A DNA stretch of 64,000 nucleotides from Chamaecyparis obtusa (lineage: Eukaryota; Streptophyta; Pinopsida; Cupressales; Cupressaceae): NCBI GenBank assembly GCA_027943335.1, contig BSBK01004078.1, positions 1,086,001-1,150,000 of the forward strand, given 5' to 3'. Made by a program: the position numbers and the translations under genes. The notes beneath the pieces were generated by a model that was given only the letters and a program-made list of their open reading frames with translations, was not told the DNA's origin and searched no databases. Below are positions 1-9,449 of this stretch, in pieces. How positions within the stretch are numbered: position 1 is the stretch's first letter; every line of letters begins with the position of its first letter.

Positions 1-1
1 A

Positions 2-196
2 CCAACCATACTTCAACTTGCTGATTGTTCTACTATCAAGCCAGATGGGATGGTGGAGGATGTCATTGTCACATTAAACTCTTGGGAGTATCTGATAGAC
101 TTTGTTGTCCTCTCCCCAAAAGCTAACATGGGTGGGTATCCTCTAATTCTAGGCCAGCCATGGTTAGCTACTGCAGATGCCTATATAGCTTTTTGA
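2..196 (+). pseudogene. E1 aspartic protease, C-terminal fragment
   Basis: Frame 2 reads 64 codons to a stop at 194-196 and contains LILGQPWLATADAYI, the conserved flap-distal block (hydrophobic-hydrophobic-G-x-PWL) of Gypsy pepsin-like proteases. The catalytic DTG/DSG motif would lie upstream of the window. In the family this enzyme cleaves the Gag-Pol polyprotein. The product is a fragment only because the window begins inside it. Confidence 0.75.
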
Positions 197-1602
197 TCTG
201 GGAAAATGAAAATATCCAATGGTATCCATACTATGAATCTGAGTTTATACTCCCCTGCTCAGCCACTATTGCAAGATGATCAAATAGTCTGACCATATTT
301 GGGTGATGCTGATCTAGAATTTAATTCCATCCATTAGCTAAAGATGATAGGTTGAGAGCCATTTGTAGCCTCTTGGGAAGAAGAAGAGATAATTTCATCC
401 ATTCTTAGGAATGCATATGGTGTAGAGTCTCAATTGTGTCCCCAAGCAGATTATACCCTAGAAACCATATTACCACCTTTGAATACACCTGAGCATTCAA
501 AAGCCTCCCAAATCCTTCACTCATTATTACCTCATGAGGTGGATTCTTCTCTTGTTACTCAGTTATTCATGGCAGATAAGGTCATCAAGATGGAAGTTAG
601 CCCAGAAAGAGAACTGAATGTCACCAGTGCTTTATCACTTGCCCATCAGAAAATTATACTGCAGTTATTGCAGGAGAACCAAAAAGCATTTGCTTGGGAC
701 TACATAGACATGAAAGGATTGGATCCTAAACTTTGCACTCAGAAGATCTACATCAGTCCTAAATACAAACTTGTCCATTAGCCTTAGAGGTGAGTCAACC
801 ATGTTTTGAGAGATATAGTTAATAATGAGCTGCAAAATTTGTTAAATGATGGTTTCATCTACCCCATCTCTGATAGCCAATGGGTATCACCTTTGGTTAT
901 AGTACCAAAGAAGGGAGGAAAATGAAAAGTTTGTGTGTATTACAGGGAACTCAATTCAGCCACTAAGAAGGACTACTTTCCATTGCTATTCATAGATCAA
1001 GTCCTTGATAATCTAGCTGGCAAGAAATATTTTTCTTTTCTGGATGGTTTTAGTTGTTACAACTAGATACAAATAGCTCCTGAGGACCAAGAGAAAACAA
1101 CCTTCACATGTCCATGGGGAATATTTTCCTACTCGGTCTTACCTTTTAGGTTGTGCAATGCTCCAGCCACATTCCAACGAGCTATCATAAGTATATTTTA
1201 TGATATATCTGCTGACTACATAGAGATTTACATGGATGACTTTACTGTTTATGGGAATACTTTTGATGAAGCCAAAGAAAACCTAGAAAAGGTACTGAAG
1301 AGATGCCAAGTCTATAACCTTTCCCTCAATAGTGAGAAGTGTTTCATGCTGATGGAAGAAGGAGTTGTCCGCAATCATTTCATCTCATCCCAAGGCATCC
1401 AAGTGGACCCAAAAAAGATTGAGGTAATCAGTACCTTACCTACGCATGAGAAACAAAAGGATGTGCGAAGTTTCCTTGGAAATGCATGGTATTACAGAAG
1501 ATTCATAAAGGATTTCAGTCAACTTGTAACACCCCTTTATAACTTGTTAAAAAAGGATTTGGAATTTGCCTGGGACTCTGAATGTAATGCAACTTTCCTG
1601 TA
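197..1602 (+). pseudogene. E1 reverse transcriptase with upstream linker
   Basis: After a protease-RT linker (an open stretch at 434-781 contains AFAWDYIDMKGLDPKLC, the usual lead-in to Gypsy RT), the RT palm can be followed: WVSPLVIVPKKGGK, VCVYYRELNSATKKDYFPL, TTFTCPWGIFSYSVLPF.LCNAPATFQRA, then catalytic YMDD at about 1231 and the connection block DVRSFLGNAWYYRRFIKDFSQL. The longest open stretch is 1151-1603. Several stops replace Trp or Gln codons, for example a TGA where KWRVC is expected (about 924) and a TAG in CYNQIQ (about 1063). RT would copy element RNA into cDNA. Confidence 0.9.
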
Positions 1603-1978
1603 GCTTTAGGAGGTTCTCACAACAACACTAGTTTTGAGGGGGCCCAATTGGGGATTACCTTTTCACATTCATATAGATGCCTTAGATTATTCTATAGGTG
1701 CCATACTTGGTTAGAAGGTAGACTAAGTTGAGCATACTATTTATTTCATCAGTAAAAATCTGCAAGGTGTAGAGTTCAATTACACAGTCACTGAAAAGGA
1801 ACTACTTGTAGTTATCTATTCCCTGAATAAATGCAAGCATTATATTACTGGATATGAAATATTTGTGCATACTGACCACTCTACTATTAAGTACCTAATG
1901 AATAAGCTTGTAATATCAGGAAGATTTTCTCACTGGTTGCTACTTATGCAAGAATTGGATATCACAATCATAGACAAG
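1603..1978 (+). pseudogene. E1 RNase H, N-terminal part (interrupted)
   Basis: Translation gives HIDALDYSIGAILG, YFISKNLQGVEFNYTVTEKELLVVIYSLNKC in pieces, and FVHTDHSTIKYL, the Gypsy RNase H signature with its Asp, Glu and Asp residues. The domain is cut after ELDITIIDK at 1978 by E2. Removing E2 and one target duplication joins it in frame to PDKANVVADFLSRL at 7946. Stops occur at several points (for example about 1602 and 1713). Confidence 0.85.
1974..1978 (+). repeat. Target site duplication ACAAG (left) of E2
   Basis: ACAAG directly precedes the TG of the left E2 LTR and is repeated exactly at 7941-7945, directly after the CA of the right LTR. A 5-bp duplication is what Gypsy integrases leave. 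Confidence 0.95.
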
Positions 1979-2644
1979 TGACACAAGGTAGGGATGAAGA
2001 GGGGCCAAAGGATGGCACACCCTAATGATCCAAGCTTCCAACACACATGCGGAAGCAACAAACAATAATAGGGAGAGGGAGAATGCTAGATCTTTCATAT
2101 ATTATCATCAATTAGAACCATACATGCCAAGCTGTAAGGCCTTCCTGATTATGGACTGATATTACAATTAATTACACAAGTCCTCAAACATCTGAGGATC
2201 TGTCCCAAATCTCCAATCTAATGTCTACTATCTTCTATCCTAAAAACTCCCTCCTAAACTACAACCAAACATCTACATTTATAAAAGAAGCTACCAAACT
2301 GAGTCAGCCTTCAGATCCATAATTAATGGAAGTAATGGTCAGATCTAGGACCACATGCTTCCCAATGATGGATACATTAAATCCATGATCCAATATAAAT
2401 GCACAAGTCAACCACAACAAGAAATAAAACTAGACCCGTCGGTAAGCAATATAATCAAGCAATAGACAGGCAATGCCGAGTGCTAGTGAAATAACCGACC
2501 ACCCCGGAGAGAACTGACCACACTCGATAACCAAAGGAAACTGACCAACTCGGTCAAAGTAGAAACCGAGCAACATAAACAAAACTCCAAATTCTTTTTT
2601 TTGGTGACACAGGATTGCCAAGGACCCGAGATGCTCCTGTATTA
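1979..2644 (-). repeat. E2 3' LTR (left copy)
   Basis: Starts TGACACAAGG at the left insertion edge and ends ..CTCCTGTATTA before the internal sequence GACACCTGGGG. It aligns along its length with 7263-7940. The expected terminal CA reads TA, a C-to-T change. It would supply the 3' end and polyadenylation signals. Confidence 0.95.
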
Positions 2645-2900
2645 GACACCTGGGGTTATTTAGAAATGATTCTCTGAATCATTTGGTAGGTCTGGTCTGA
2701 GCTACATCCAACTCTGACTATGAAATCCAAGAACTATCTTCCATCGGTCTATTCTTCCACTTAACCAGATATTCCATGTAATGTTTTCCTCTTGTACTCT
2801 TGCCAACTCTTTCCTTCAAATTCTATTCAACTTCATCATACTGCTTCTTAGGATATTCTATCAGTACTGTCACTTCTCCATCAGGTTCATGATACTCATA
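2645..2900 (-). pseudogene. E2 chromodomain at end of integrase
   Basis: On the - strand this region reads a basic KERVGKSTRGKHYMEYLVKW followed by KNRPMEDSSW. The YLVKW..(x)..EDSSW pattern is the chromodomain core of chromovirus integrases, which in the family tethers the integration complex to modified histones. It closely matches the better preserved copy in E4 (33741-33930). Stops break the reading frame, for example just before KERVGK. Its end abuts the 3' LTR. Confidence 0.85.
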
Positions 2901-4206
2901 CAAATCAGCAATATTAAAAATCAGTGATATGTCCATGTCATCAGGTAACTCAATTTCATATGCATTTCCACTCTCAAATTTCTTCAGAATCTTGCAAAGT
3001 CAAAACTTCTTCATCTTCATCTTTCCATATGTTCCAATAGGAAATCATCCTTTCTTCAACTAAACTATCACTTCATCACCAACATCAAAAGTTTCATGTA
3101 TTCTTGATCTATCAGCTCTGTCTTTATATTTTTGATTACTGCCTTCCAGCTTCAGCTTCACATCTTCATGCAATGTCTTCATGTACTCAACAAATTTTAC
3201 TCCTTCAACACTTTTCTTATTCTCATGAGCAATGTCTCTCAAATCAGATATTCCTCTCGGTTGTGTGCCATTCACAATCTAAAATGGTGTCTTTCGAGTA
3301 CTCCTATTCATTGAAATATTATATGAAAACTCTGCTTGTGCTAACATAGAATCCCAATTACTCGGTGTGTCTCCAACTAAACATCTCAAAAGATTTCCCA
3401 AACTTCTACTCACAACTTCAGTCTATCCATCGATTTGTGGGTGAAATGTAGAACTATATTTCAACTTAGTGCCAAATTTCTTCCAAAGTGTTTTCCAAAA
3501 ATAACCAACAAATTTACTGTCTCGATTAGAGATAATACTCCTCGATAATCCATGCAATCTGACAATTTCCTTAAAGAAAAGATCTTCTACATGTACTACA
3601 TCTGATGTCTTTCTACAAGGTATAAAATATGCCATTTTAGAAAATCTATCCACAATAACAAATATTGAATCATTACCTCTTACTGTCTTTGGTAAGCCAA
3701 GAACAAAATCCATACTGATGTCAATCCAAGGTTTCTCAGGAACAAAAATCGGTGTATACAATCTAGTATTATGTCTTACTCCTTTTTCAACTTGACAAAT
3801 TCCACAACTTTTCACAGATTTCTGAACATCTTTATATAACTGTGGCCAATAGTACTTCTCCTTAAGCAAATTCCATGTTTTATCAATACCAAAATGTCCA
3901 ACCAAACCCACTACTATGTTTCTCCTTTATCAAATTAGATCTCATTACTGCTCTTGGTATACACAACTGAATACCCTTAAACAACATACCTTCCTGAATA
4001 AAATATTCATCCCATTTAGTATCTTGTTGATCTTGAATAGATGCTTTGCACTTTCTCCATGGCTCAGAAAAATCAGGGTCATTTTCATACAAACCTTTCA
4101 TCTCATATAAACCAAGAACTTCAATTTTCATCTTGGTCATCAAAGATCTTCTTCTACTCAATGCATCAACAACTCGGTTAGTGACTCCACTCTTATGCTT
4201 TATCAC
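2901..4206 (-). pseudogene. E2 integrase
   Basis: The - strand gives the H2C2 zinc module (GHFGIDKTWNLLKEKYYWPQ, then CGICQVEKG) at about 3790-3911, the catalytic core ([36 protein letters not shown]) at 3423-3790, and the C-terminal region with GDEVIV at 3060-3275. The overlap of open stretches 3423-3911 and 3883-4206 in different frames shows a frameshift near 3890. The Asp of the second catalytic position reads as NRDSKF, as in relatives. Integrase would insert the cDNA. Confidence 0.9.
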
Positions 4207-4218
4207 AAATGTATAACT

Positions 4219-4758
4219 CTACAAATACTCAACCCATTTCATATGTCTCTGATTCAACTTATTTTGACTACCCAAATATTGTAAAGCCTTATGATCAATA
4301 TACAACAAAAATTCACTTGGTATCAAATAATGTCTCCATTTCTTCAGTGTTTGAACAATAGCATAGAATTCTTGATCATACACAAAATATTTCCTTCTAG
4401 CATCATTCAATTTTTCACTAAAGAATGCAACGGGTTTACCTTCTTGACTCAACACAACTCCAATTGCACTTCCACTTGCATCACATTCTACTTGGAATAC
4501 TTTACTAAAATCAGGTAATGCCAAAATAGGTAATTCAACAACCTTCTGCTTCAGGGTCTCAAAACTTTTTTCAGCTCCATGTGTCCACTTGAATTCTCTT
4601 TTATCTCCTCTCATAGTCTCAGTCATAGCATTACAGATTAAACTAAAATTCCTTATGAGCTTTCGGTAAAAACTTACCAAACCATGAAATGATCTAACCT
4701 CTCTAACATTCACAAGTGTAGGCCAATTAAAAATAGCTTCAACCTTTTTTAGGATCAA
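4219..4758 (-). pseudogene. E2 RNase H
   Basis: An open 179-codon stretch contains the RT connection (VREVRSFHGLVSFYRKLIRNFS) in part, then FQVECDASGSAIGVVLSQEG, VAFFSEKLNDARRKYFVYDQ, and LLYIDHKALQYLGSQNKLNQ. These carry the Asp, Glu and Asp typical of Gypsy RNase H, which removes template RNA during cDNA synthesis. It is in a different frame from the RT upstream, so a small indel lies near 4740. Confidence 0.9.
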
Positions 4759-5320
4759 TCTTCAAACCATCATCTAAAATAACAAATCCCAAATACACAA
4801 TCTCTTCTTTTATGAATGAACACTTTTTTAGATTTATCAGCAACTTCTCCTCTTTGAATATCTGAAAAACTTGTCTAACATGCAACAAATGTTCTCCTTT
4901 GGTCTTATTGAATATCAGAATATCATCAAGATATACAATCACAAACTTACCCAAGAATTTATTCAAAACTTCATTCATCAACCTTATAAAAGTACTTAGC
5001 ACATTAGTTAAACCAAAAGGCATAAGCAACCACTCATACAAACCTTCCTTTATCTTAAAAGTAGTCTTCCATTCATCACCTTCTCTGATTCTGATTTGAT
5101 GATATCCACTTTTCAAATCAATCTTTTTGAAATATTTTGCTCCAGTCAAATTGTCCATTATATTATCCATTCTTGGTATAGGAAACCTATACTTCATTGT
5201 TATCTTATTGATTTCTCTGGAATCAGTACACATTCTCCATTCTCCATTCTTTTTCAGTGCCAAAATAGAAGGTACTTCACAATGACTCAAACTTTCTCTG
5301 ATCAAGCCTTTCTCCAGCAA
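4739..5320 (-). pseudogene. E2 reverse transcriptase
   Basis: A 193-codon open stretch starts [20 protein letters not shown] and includes [52 protein letters not shown] and catalytic YLDD in [11 protein letters not shown]. All canonical RT blocks are present, so this is the best preserved domain of E2. The fingers start is cut off by a stop at 5321-5332 separating it from the protease-RT linker. Confidence 0.92.
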
Positions 5321-5332
5321 ATCTTGAATATG

Positions 5333-6140
5333 TCAGTTCAATTCCTGATTCTCGATAGGTGTCAACTGATGAGGTGCCTTATTCGGTAAAATAGCTCCAA
5401 GGATTAGATCCATACAATGATCAATGCTTCTTTTCAGTGGAAAACCATCAGTTACATAATCTAAAATGATATCACTGTACTCAGTGAGTAACTTATCAAT
5501 CTCCTTAGGGATATTATCCTCTATTTTCTTACTCAGCTTATTAGGAATCACAACAAAACATACATCATTCCTCTTCAATGAGTTAACAAACTTTCTTCCT
5601 TCCATCAAGAAAAATGTCACAGATGTGCACACATTACTAATAGGTTCTTCCATCAATGGTAACAAGATTTGTTTCTTTCCATCAGCCACAATAGTATACT
5701 TATGCAATCTCCCATCGTATATAGCATGTCTATCATATTGCAATGGTCTACCCAACAAAAGGTGACAACAATCCATAGGCATGATATCGCACAACACCTT
5801 ATCATAGTACTTTCCAATCTTCAAATTCAAATAAAATTGTTCACTTACCAGAAGTGTATGCTCAGCTTTGATCCATGAAATCTGATAGTGCTTCAGATGT
5901 ACCAACCTTTCCAACTACAGTTTTGTGACCATCTCTTCAGATGCCAGGTTCTCCGAGGTACTAGTATCAATGATTACCTTCCAAACTCTATTAGAAACTC
6001 TACATCTAGTCTTGAACAAACTTTTCCTTACCGAATCTTCCTTTTTCCTTTCATTCCACATTTCTCTCCTTACCATCAAGTTCTTTTCTTTCTCAGGTTC
6101 ATTCGGTGACTCTTCTTGCACCAAAGAATTTCTACTGCTA
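5333..6140 (-). pseudogene. E2 aspartic protease and linker to RT
   Basis: The segment 5915-6124 contains VIIDTSTSENLASEEMV, where relatives have D-(S/T)-G; here the Gly is replaced by Ser, so the active site is damaged. A frameshift separates it from 5333-5914, which carries the rest of the fold (PMDCCHLLLGRPLQYDRHA) and the acidic linker to RT. The enzyme would mature the polyprotein. Confidence 0.85.
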
Positions 6141-6163
6141 CTAGCCTTCTTACTAGCCTATGT

Positions 6164-7135
6164 ACATTCAAAAGATCTATGTCCTTCTTCTCCATAATTG
6201 TAACAAGTTCCTTGAAAAATTCCTCTACTATAACCATCTCGGTAGTTACCGCCTTTGCCTCTAGAAATTTCACCTTTCCACTCGGTCTTCCCTTTGTCTA
6301 GATTTATCTTTTCTGGTTCATATCTACCATTTTCACCATTAGATCTACCTCTTCCTCTAGGGAATCTACCACCTCAACCTCTCTATCTTTTCTCATGTCT
6401 ATTGTTCAATTTCTCCTCGGCCTTCAAAGAAAATTGATAAGCTTCTTCAATGTTCTCCAATTTGACCATACTAATTTCCTCTTGGGTGGAAACTCTCAAA
6501 CCATTCAGGTATCTACCAATTCTTTCCACATTATCTTCATCATGTCCAGATCTGATATCTAATCTATAAAATTCCTCAGTATACTCTTTTACTGAGCTAT
6601 CTTTCTACCTCAATCTTTGCATTCATCGAACTAGGTTAATCTGATAATCACAAGGTAAGAACTTTCCTTTCAACTTATTGACCATTTTACTCCATACCTT
6701 GATTTTGTCTTTGCCTTTCCTTTTCCTATCCAACTGCAGATGTTCCCACCATAAGGATGCATGAATTTTTAACTTTGTGCTTGCAATCTTCACCTTCTTA
6801 TCCTCAGGAATGTTTTCATATTCAAAATACTTTTCCATCATGGTGATCCAGTCCACCAATTCATCAGAATCCAGCTTTTCACCATACTTAGGGGGATTGA
6901 AATGTGGTGTTAACTTCAGACTTGTCAAAGCCTTCAAAAATCTTTCTTCTCTTTGATCCATAATAGGAGCAGGTTTTTCATTCGCCTGTTCTCTTCAATT
7001 TCATCATCACTAACATCTTCCAGATGTCTGCCTCTTCTTTAGGCTATTTCTATTGCTTATAATCTAGCAACAATCTACCTTAGCATATCTGCCAATCTTG
7101 GATCTGCATCTCACCTCCCACAAACCATCTTGACA
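6164..7135 (-). pseudogene. E2 Gag with defective zinc knuckle
   Basis: Gag starts with MVCGR at about 7135 by comparison with E4. The 112-codon open part 6623-6961 contains WITMMEKYFEYENIPEDKKV and HASLWWEHLQL, the retrotransposon Gag capsid signature. The zinc knuckle at 6164-6205 reads C-YN-Y-GEEG-H-RSFE-C: the second Cys has become Tyr (TGT to TAT), which should abolish zinc binding. E4 keeps the intact CCHC at the same place. Confidence 0.85.
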
Positions 7136-7245
7136 ACCGTCTACAATTGCAAGTTATATCACAATCTACTACCCTACAATAATTCAACTAGGGCTTCAAG
7201 AGGAACTTGCAAACCTAGATCCACAGACCTAGATCAAGATCTAAC

Positions 7246-7260
7246 CTCGCTCTAATACCA
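7246..7260 (-). promoter_or_regulatory. E2 primer-binding site (initiator tRNA-Met)
   Basis: The - strand reads TGGTATTAGAGCGAG two bases inside the 5' LTR. This matches the 3' end complement of plant initiator tRNA-Met (TGGTATCAGAGC) with one C-to-T change. It marks the 5' end of the element and fixes its orientation. Confidence 0.93.
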
Positions 7261-7262
7261 CT

Positions 7263-7940
7263 TGACATAAGGAAGGGATGAAGAGGGGACAAAGGATGGC
7301 ACACCCTAATGATCCAATCCTATAACACATGCAAAAGCAACAAACAACAATAGTGAGAGAGAGAATGCTAGATCTTTCATATATTATCATCAATTAGAAC
7401 CATACATGCCGGGCTGTAAGGCCTTCCTGGTTACGGCTTGATATTACAATTAATTCTAGAAGTTCTCAACATGCTAGGATCTATCCTAAATCTTTAATCT
7501 AATGTCTACTATCTTCTATCCCAAAAAATCCCTACTAAACTACAACCAAACATCTACATTTATACAAGAAGCTACCGAACTGAGTTGGCCTTCAGATCCA
7601 TAATTAATGGAAGTAATAGTCAGATCTAGGACCAAACACTTCCCAATGATGGATACCAACATTAAATATGTGATCCAATATAAATGCACAAGTCATCCAT
7701 AAGAGGAAATAAAACTTGACCTATTGGTAAGCAAGATAACCGAGCAACAAACAGATAATGCCAAGTGCTAGTGAAATAACCGACCGCCCAGGATAGAACT
7801 GACCACACTTGATAACCAAAGGAAACTAACCAACTACCAACCAACTTGGTTAAAGCAGAAATCAAGCAACATAGACAAAACTCCAAATTCTTTTTTTTGG
7901 TGACATAGGATTGCCAAGGACCCGAGATGCTCCCGCATCA
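7263..7940 (-). repeat. E2 5' LTR (right copy)
   Basis: Starts TGACATAAGG and ends ..CTCCCGCATCA, keeping TG..CA. In sense orientation it begins TGATGCGGGAGCATC. A TATA-like TGTATAAATG (sense) lies in the middle, as in the other LTRs of this family. It abuts the primer-binding site on its left and the ACAAG duplication on its right. Confidence 0.95.
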
Positions 7941-7945
7941 ACAAG
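7941..7945 (+). repeat. Target site duplication ACAAG (right) of E2
   Basis: Exact partner of 1974-1978, directly after the terminal CA of the right LTR. Confidence 0.95.
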
Positions 7946-9400
7946 CCTGACAAGGCCAATGTGGTAGCTGATTTTCTGTCTCGATTGCATGTTCATAATG
8001 ATCCTAGAACCATTGATGATAGTTTTCTAAACCAACATCTCTTTTTGTTGTCAGCACAAAATCCATGGTATGCAGACATTTCTAATTACCAAACCACAGG
8101 CAAGATGACAACTCATTTCTCTGCTAAGGAAAGGATGCTATTAACTGAAAAGAGCTTTAACTATTCTTGGATTTCAGGATTTATTTTTTATATTAGTCTT
8201 GATCAAGTAATGCATAGATGTCTATAGGAAGATGAAACATATGATATCTTAAGGGCATGCCATGATGAGCCTTGTGGTGGTCATTTTGTAGTCAAGTGAA
8301 CAACCTTTAAAATATTGACTACCGGGTATATTGGCCAAGCTTACACAAGGATGTAGCTCAATACACAAAGAAATTTGATAAGTGCCAATGCATGGGGTGA
8401 CCCACTAAATAAGATGAGATGCCCCTGCAGCCTCAGATAGTTGTTGCACCCTTTGATAAATGGGGGATTGACTTTGTGGGTCATATTGAACCCTCTTCAC
8501 AAGGTAAATCCTATATTCTGGTTTGCACTGATTATGTTACAAAATGGGCAGAGGAAAAACCCATGAAACATCCTAGGGATAACAATGTTACCAAGTTCTT
8601 ATATGAATTTATTTTTACAAGATTTGGTGTCCCTAGGGAGTTACAATCTGATCAGGGAGCTTAGTTTACCTCAAATTTAATTGCTGCTTTGATGGAAGAA
8701 TATAACATTTGGCATGGCAAATCATGACCTTATCATCCCCAAGCCAATAGCCAAGTAGAAGTTACTAATAGGGCACTCCATAAGAAAGATTGGGCCACAC
8801 ACTTTCCTGAAGCTCTATGGGCTTATAGAACCACCTAGAAATCTACAACAGGCTTCACTCCTTTCAAGCTAGTCTATGATAGGTCAGCTATCATGCCTAT
8901 GGAGTTTGAACATAAGACATGAAGGACTGCTCTGGAGCTTGGTATAGATCTTACTTCTACACAACAGGAAAGGATTCTGAGTTTAAATAGCCTTGATGAA
9001 TGGCGCAAATCTACTTTGAATAATACAGAACTCATCCAGCATCAATGGAAGCAATGGCATGATAAGTTTATCAAGGATAAAATGTTTTTTGTTGGTGATT
9101 GGGCACTTCTTTATGATTCTTGGATCAACACAATACAGGGAAGTTTCAAACTTGCTAGTTAGGACTGTATGAGATCGTTGCTATGTTTCCCAATAGAGTG
9201 GTCTAGCTATCTACTGTTGATCATGTTTCATTCAAGTTGCTAGTCAATAGTCAAAGGTTGAAATTATACCACAAATGTCAGAGTAAAGAAGAGTTCTTGC
9301 AACAGTTCTCCTCCATCGTTGGTGATATCTCTCCTGCAGCCTCTGGAAATGAGCCTTTCGCTCATTTAAGTTCTTCTCTTTAAAAAGTTCTCGTTACCCC
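7946..9400 (+). pseudogene. E1 RNase H end and integrase
   Basis: The frame from before E2 resumes with PDKANVVADFLSRL (end of RNase H). Integrase follows: the zinc module (HDEPCGGHF...KILTTGY, DKCQCMG) at about 8255-8395, a core WGIDFVGHIEPSSQGKSYIL with VCTDYVTKWAE, FGVPRELQSDQGA and [17 protein letters not shown], then WAYRTT and a MPMEFEHKT block, and a C-terminal GDWALLYDS near 9100. Catalytic Asp, Asp and Glu can all be placed. Stops at about 8226, 8298, 8662 and 8920 disable it. Open parts are 7961-8227 and 8419-8664. Confidence 0.9.
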
Positions 9401-9449
9401 CATGATAAACACTTTCTTCATGAAAGTACTTTCTGCACAATAAATTCCA

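Larger units (their letters stand above)
1..1978 (+). mobile_element. E1, Athila-like Ty3/Gypsy element, left part
   Basis: The segment encodes, in order, the end of a retropepsin, a reverse transcriptase and the start of RNase H, which is Ty3/Gypsy pol order. It stops at 1978 where E2 is inserted and resumes at 7946 in the same reading frame. The 5' LTR, gag and most of the protease lie outside the window. The Athila-like assignment rests on the integrase C-terminal style (a VYG/VYD..MPMEFEHKT block), the extra ORF after integrase and the PPT-like sequence. In-frame stops are frequent, so the copy is dead. Confidence 0.85.
1979..7940 (-). mobile_element. E2, complete Ty3/Gypsy chromovirus nested in E1
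   Basis: The 5962-bp element has direct LTRs at 1979-2644 and 7263-7940, TG..CA termini on the right copy, an initiator-Met primer-binding site and a 5-bp target duplication. Reading leftward on the - strand it encodes Gag with zinc knuckle, protease, RT, RNase H, integrase and a C-terminal chromodomain, the chromovirus order. Every domain carries stops or frameshifts. It entered E1 after E1 had inserted, so it is younger than E1. The LTRs differ by many visible substitutions and indels, so it is not recent. Confidence 0.95.

Noticed and set aside
2430..2621. Open frame in the E2 LTR (similar frames at 7662-7886, 31423-31689, 33473-33655, 38556-38944, 39549-39876)
   Set aside because: These frames recur at the same LTR position in each copy and show no domain; they are chance frames on LTR sequence and not a gene.
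4291..4518. Plus-strand open frames across E2 and E4 pol (for example 4291-4518, 5096-5389, 33986-34336, 35872-36159)
   Set aside because: They lie opposite the recognisable minus-strand RT, RNase H and integrase and are shadows.
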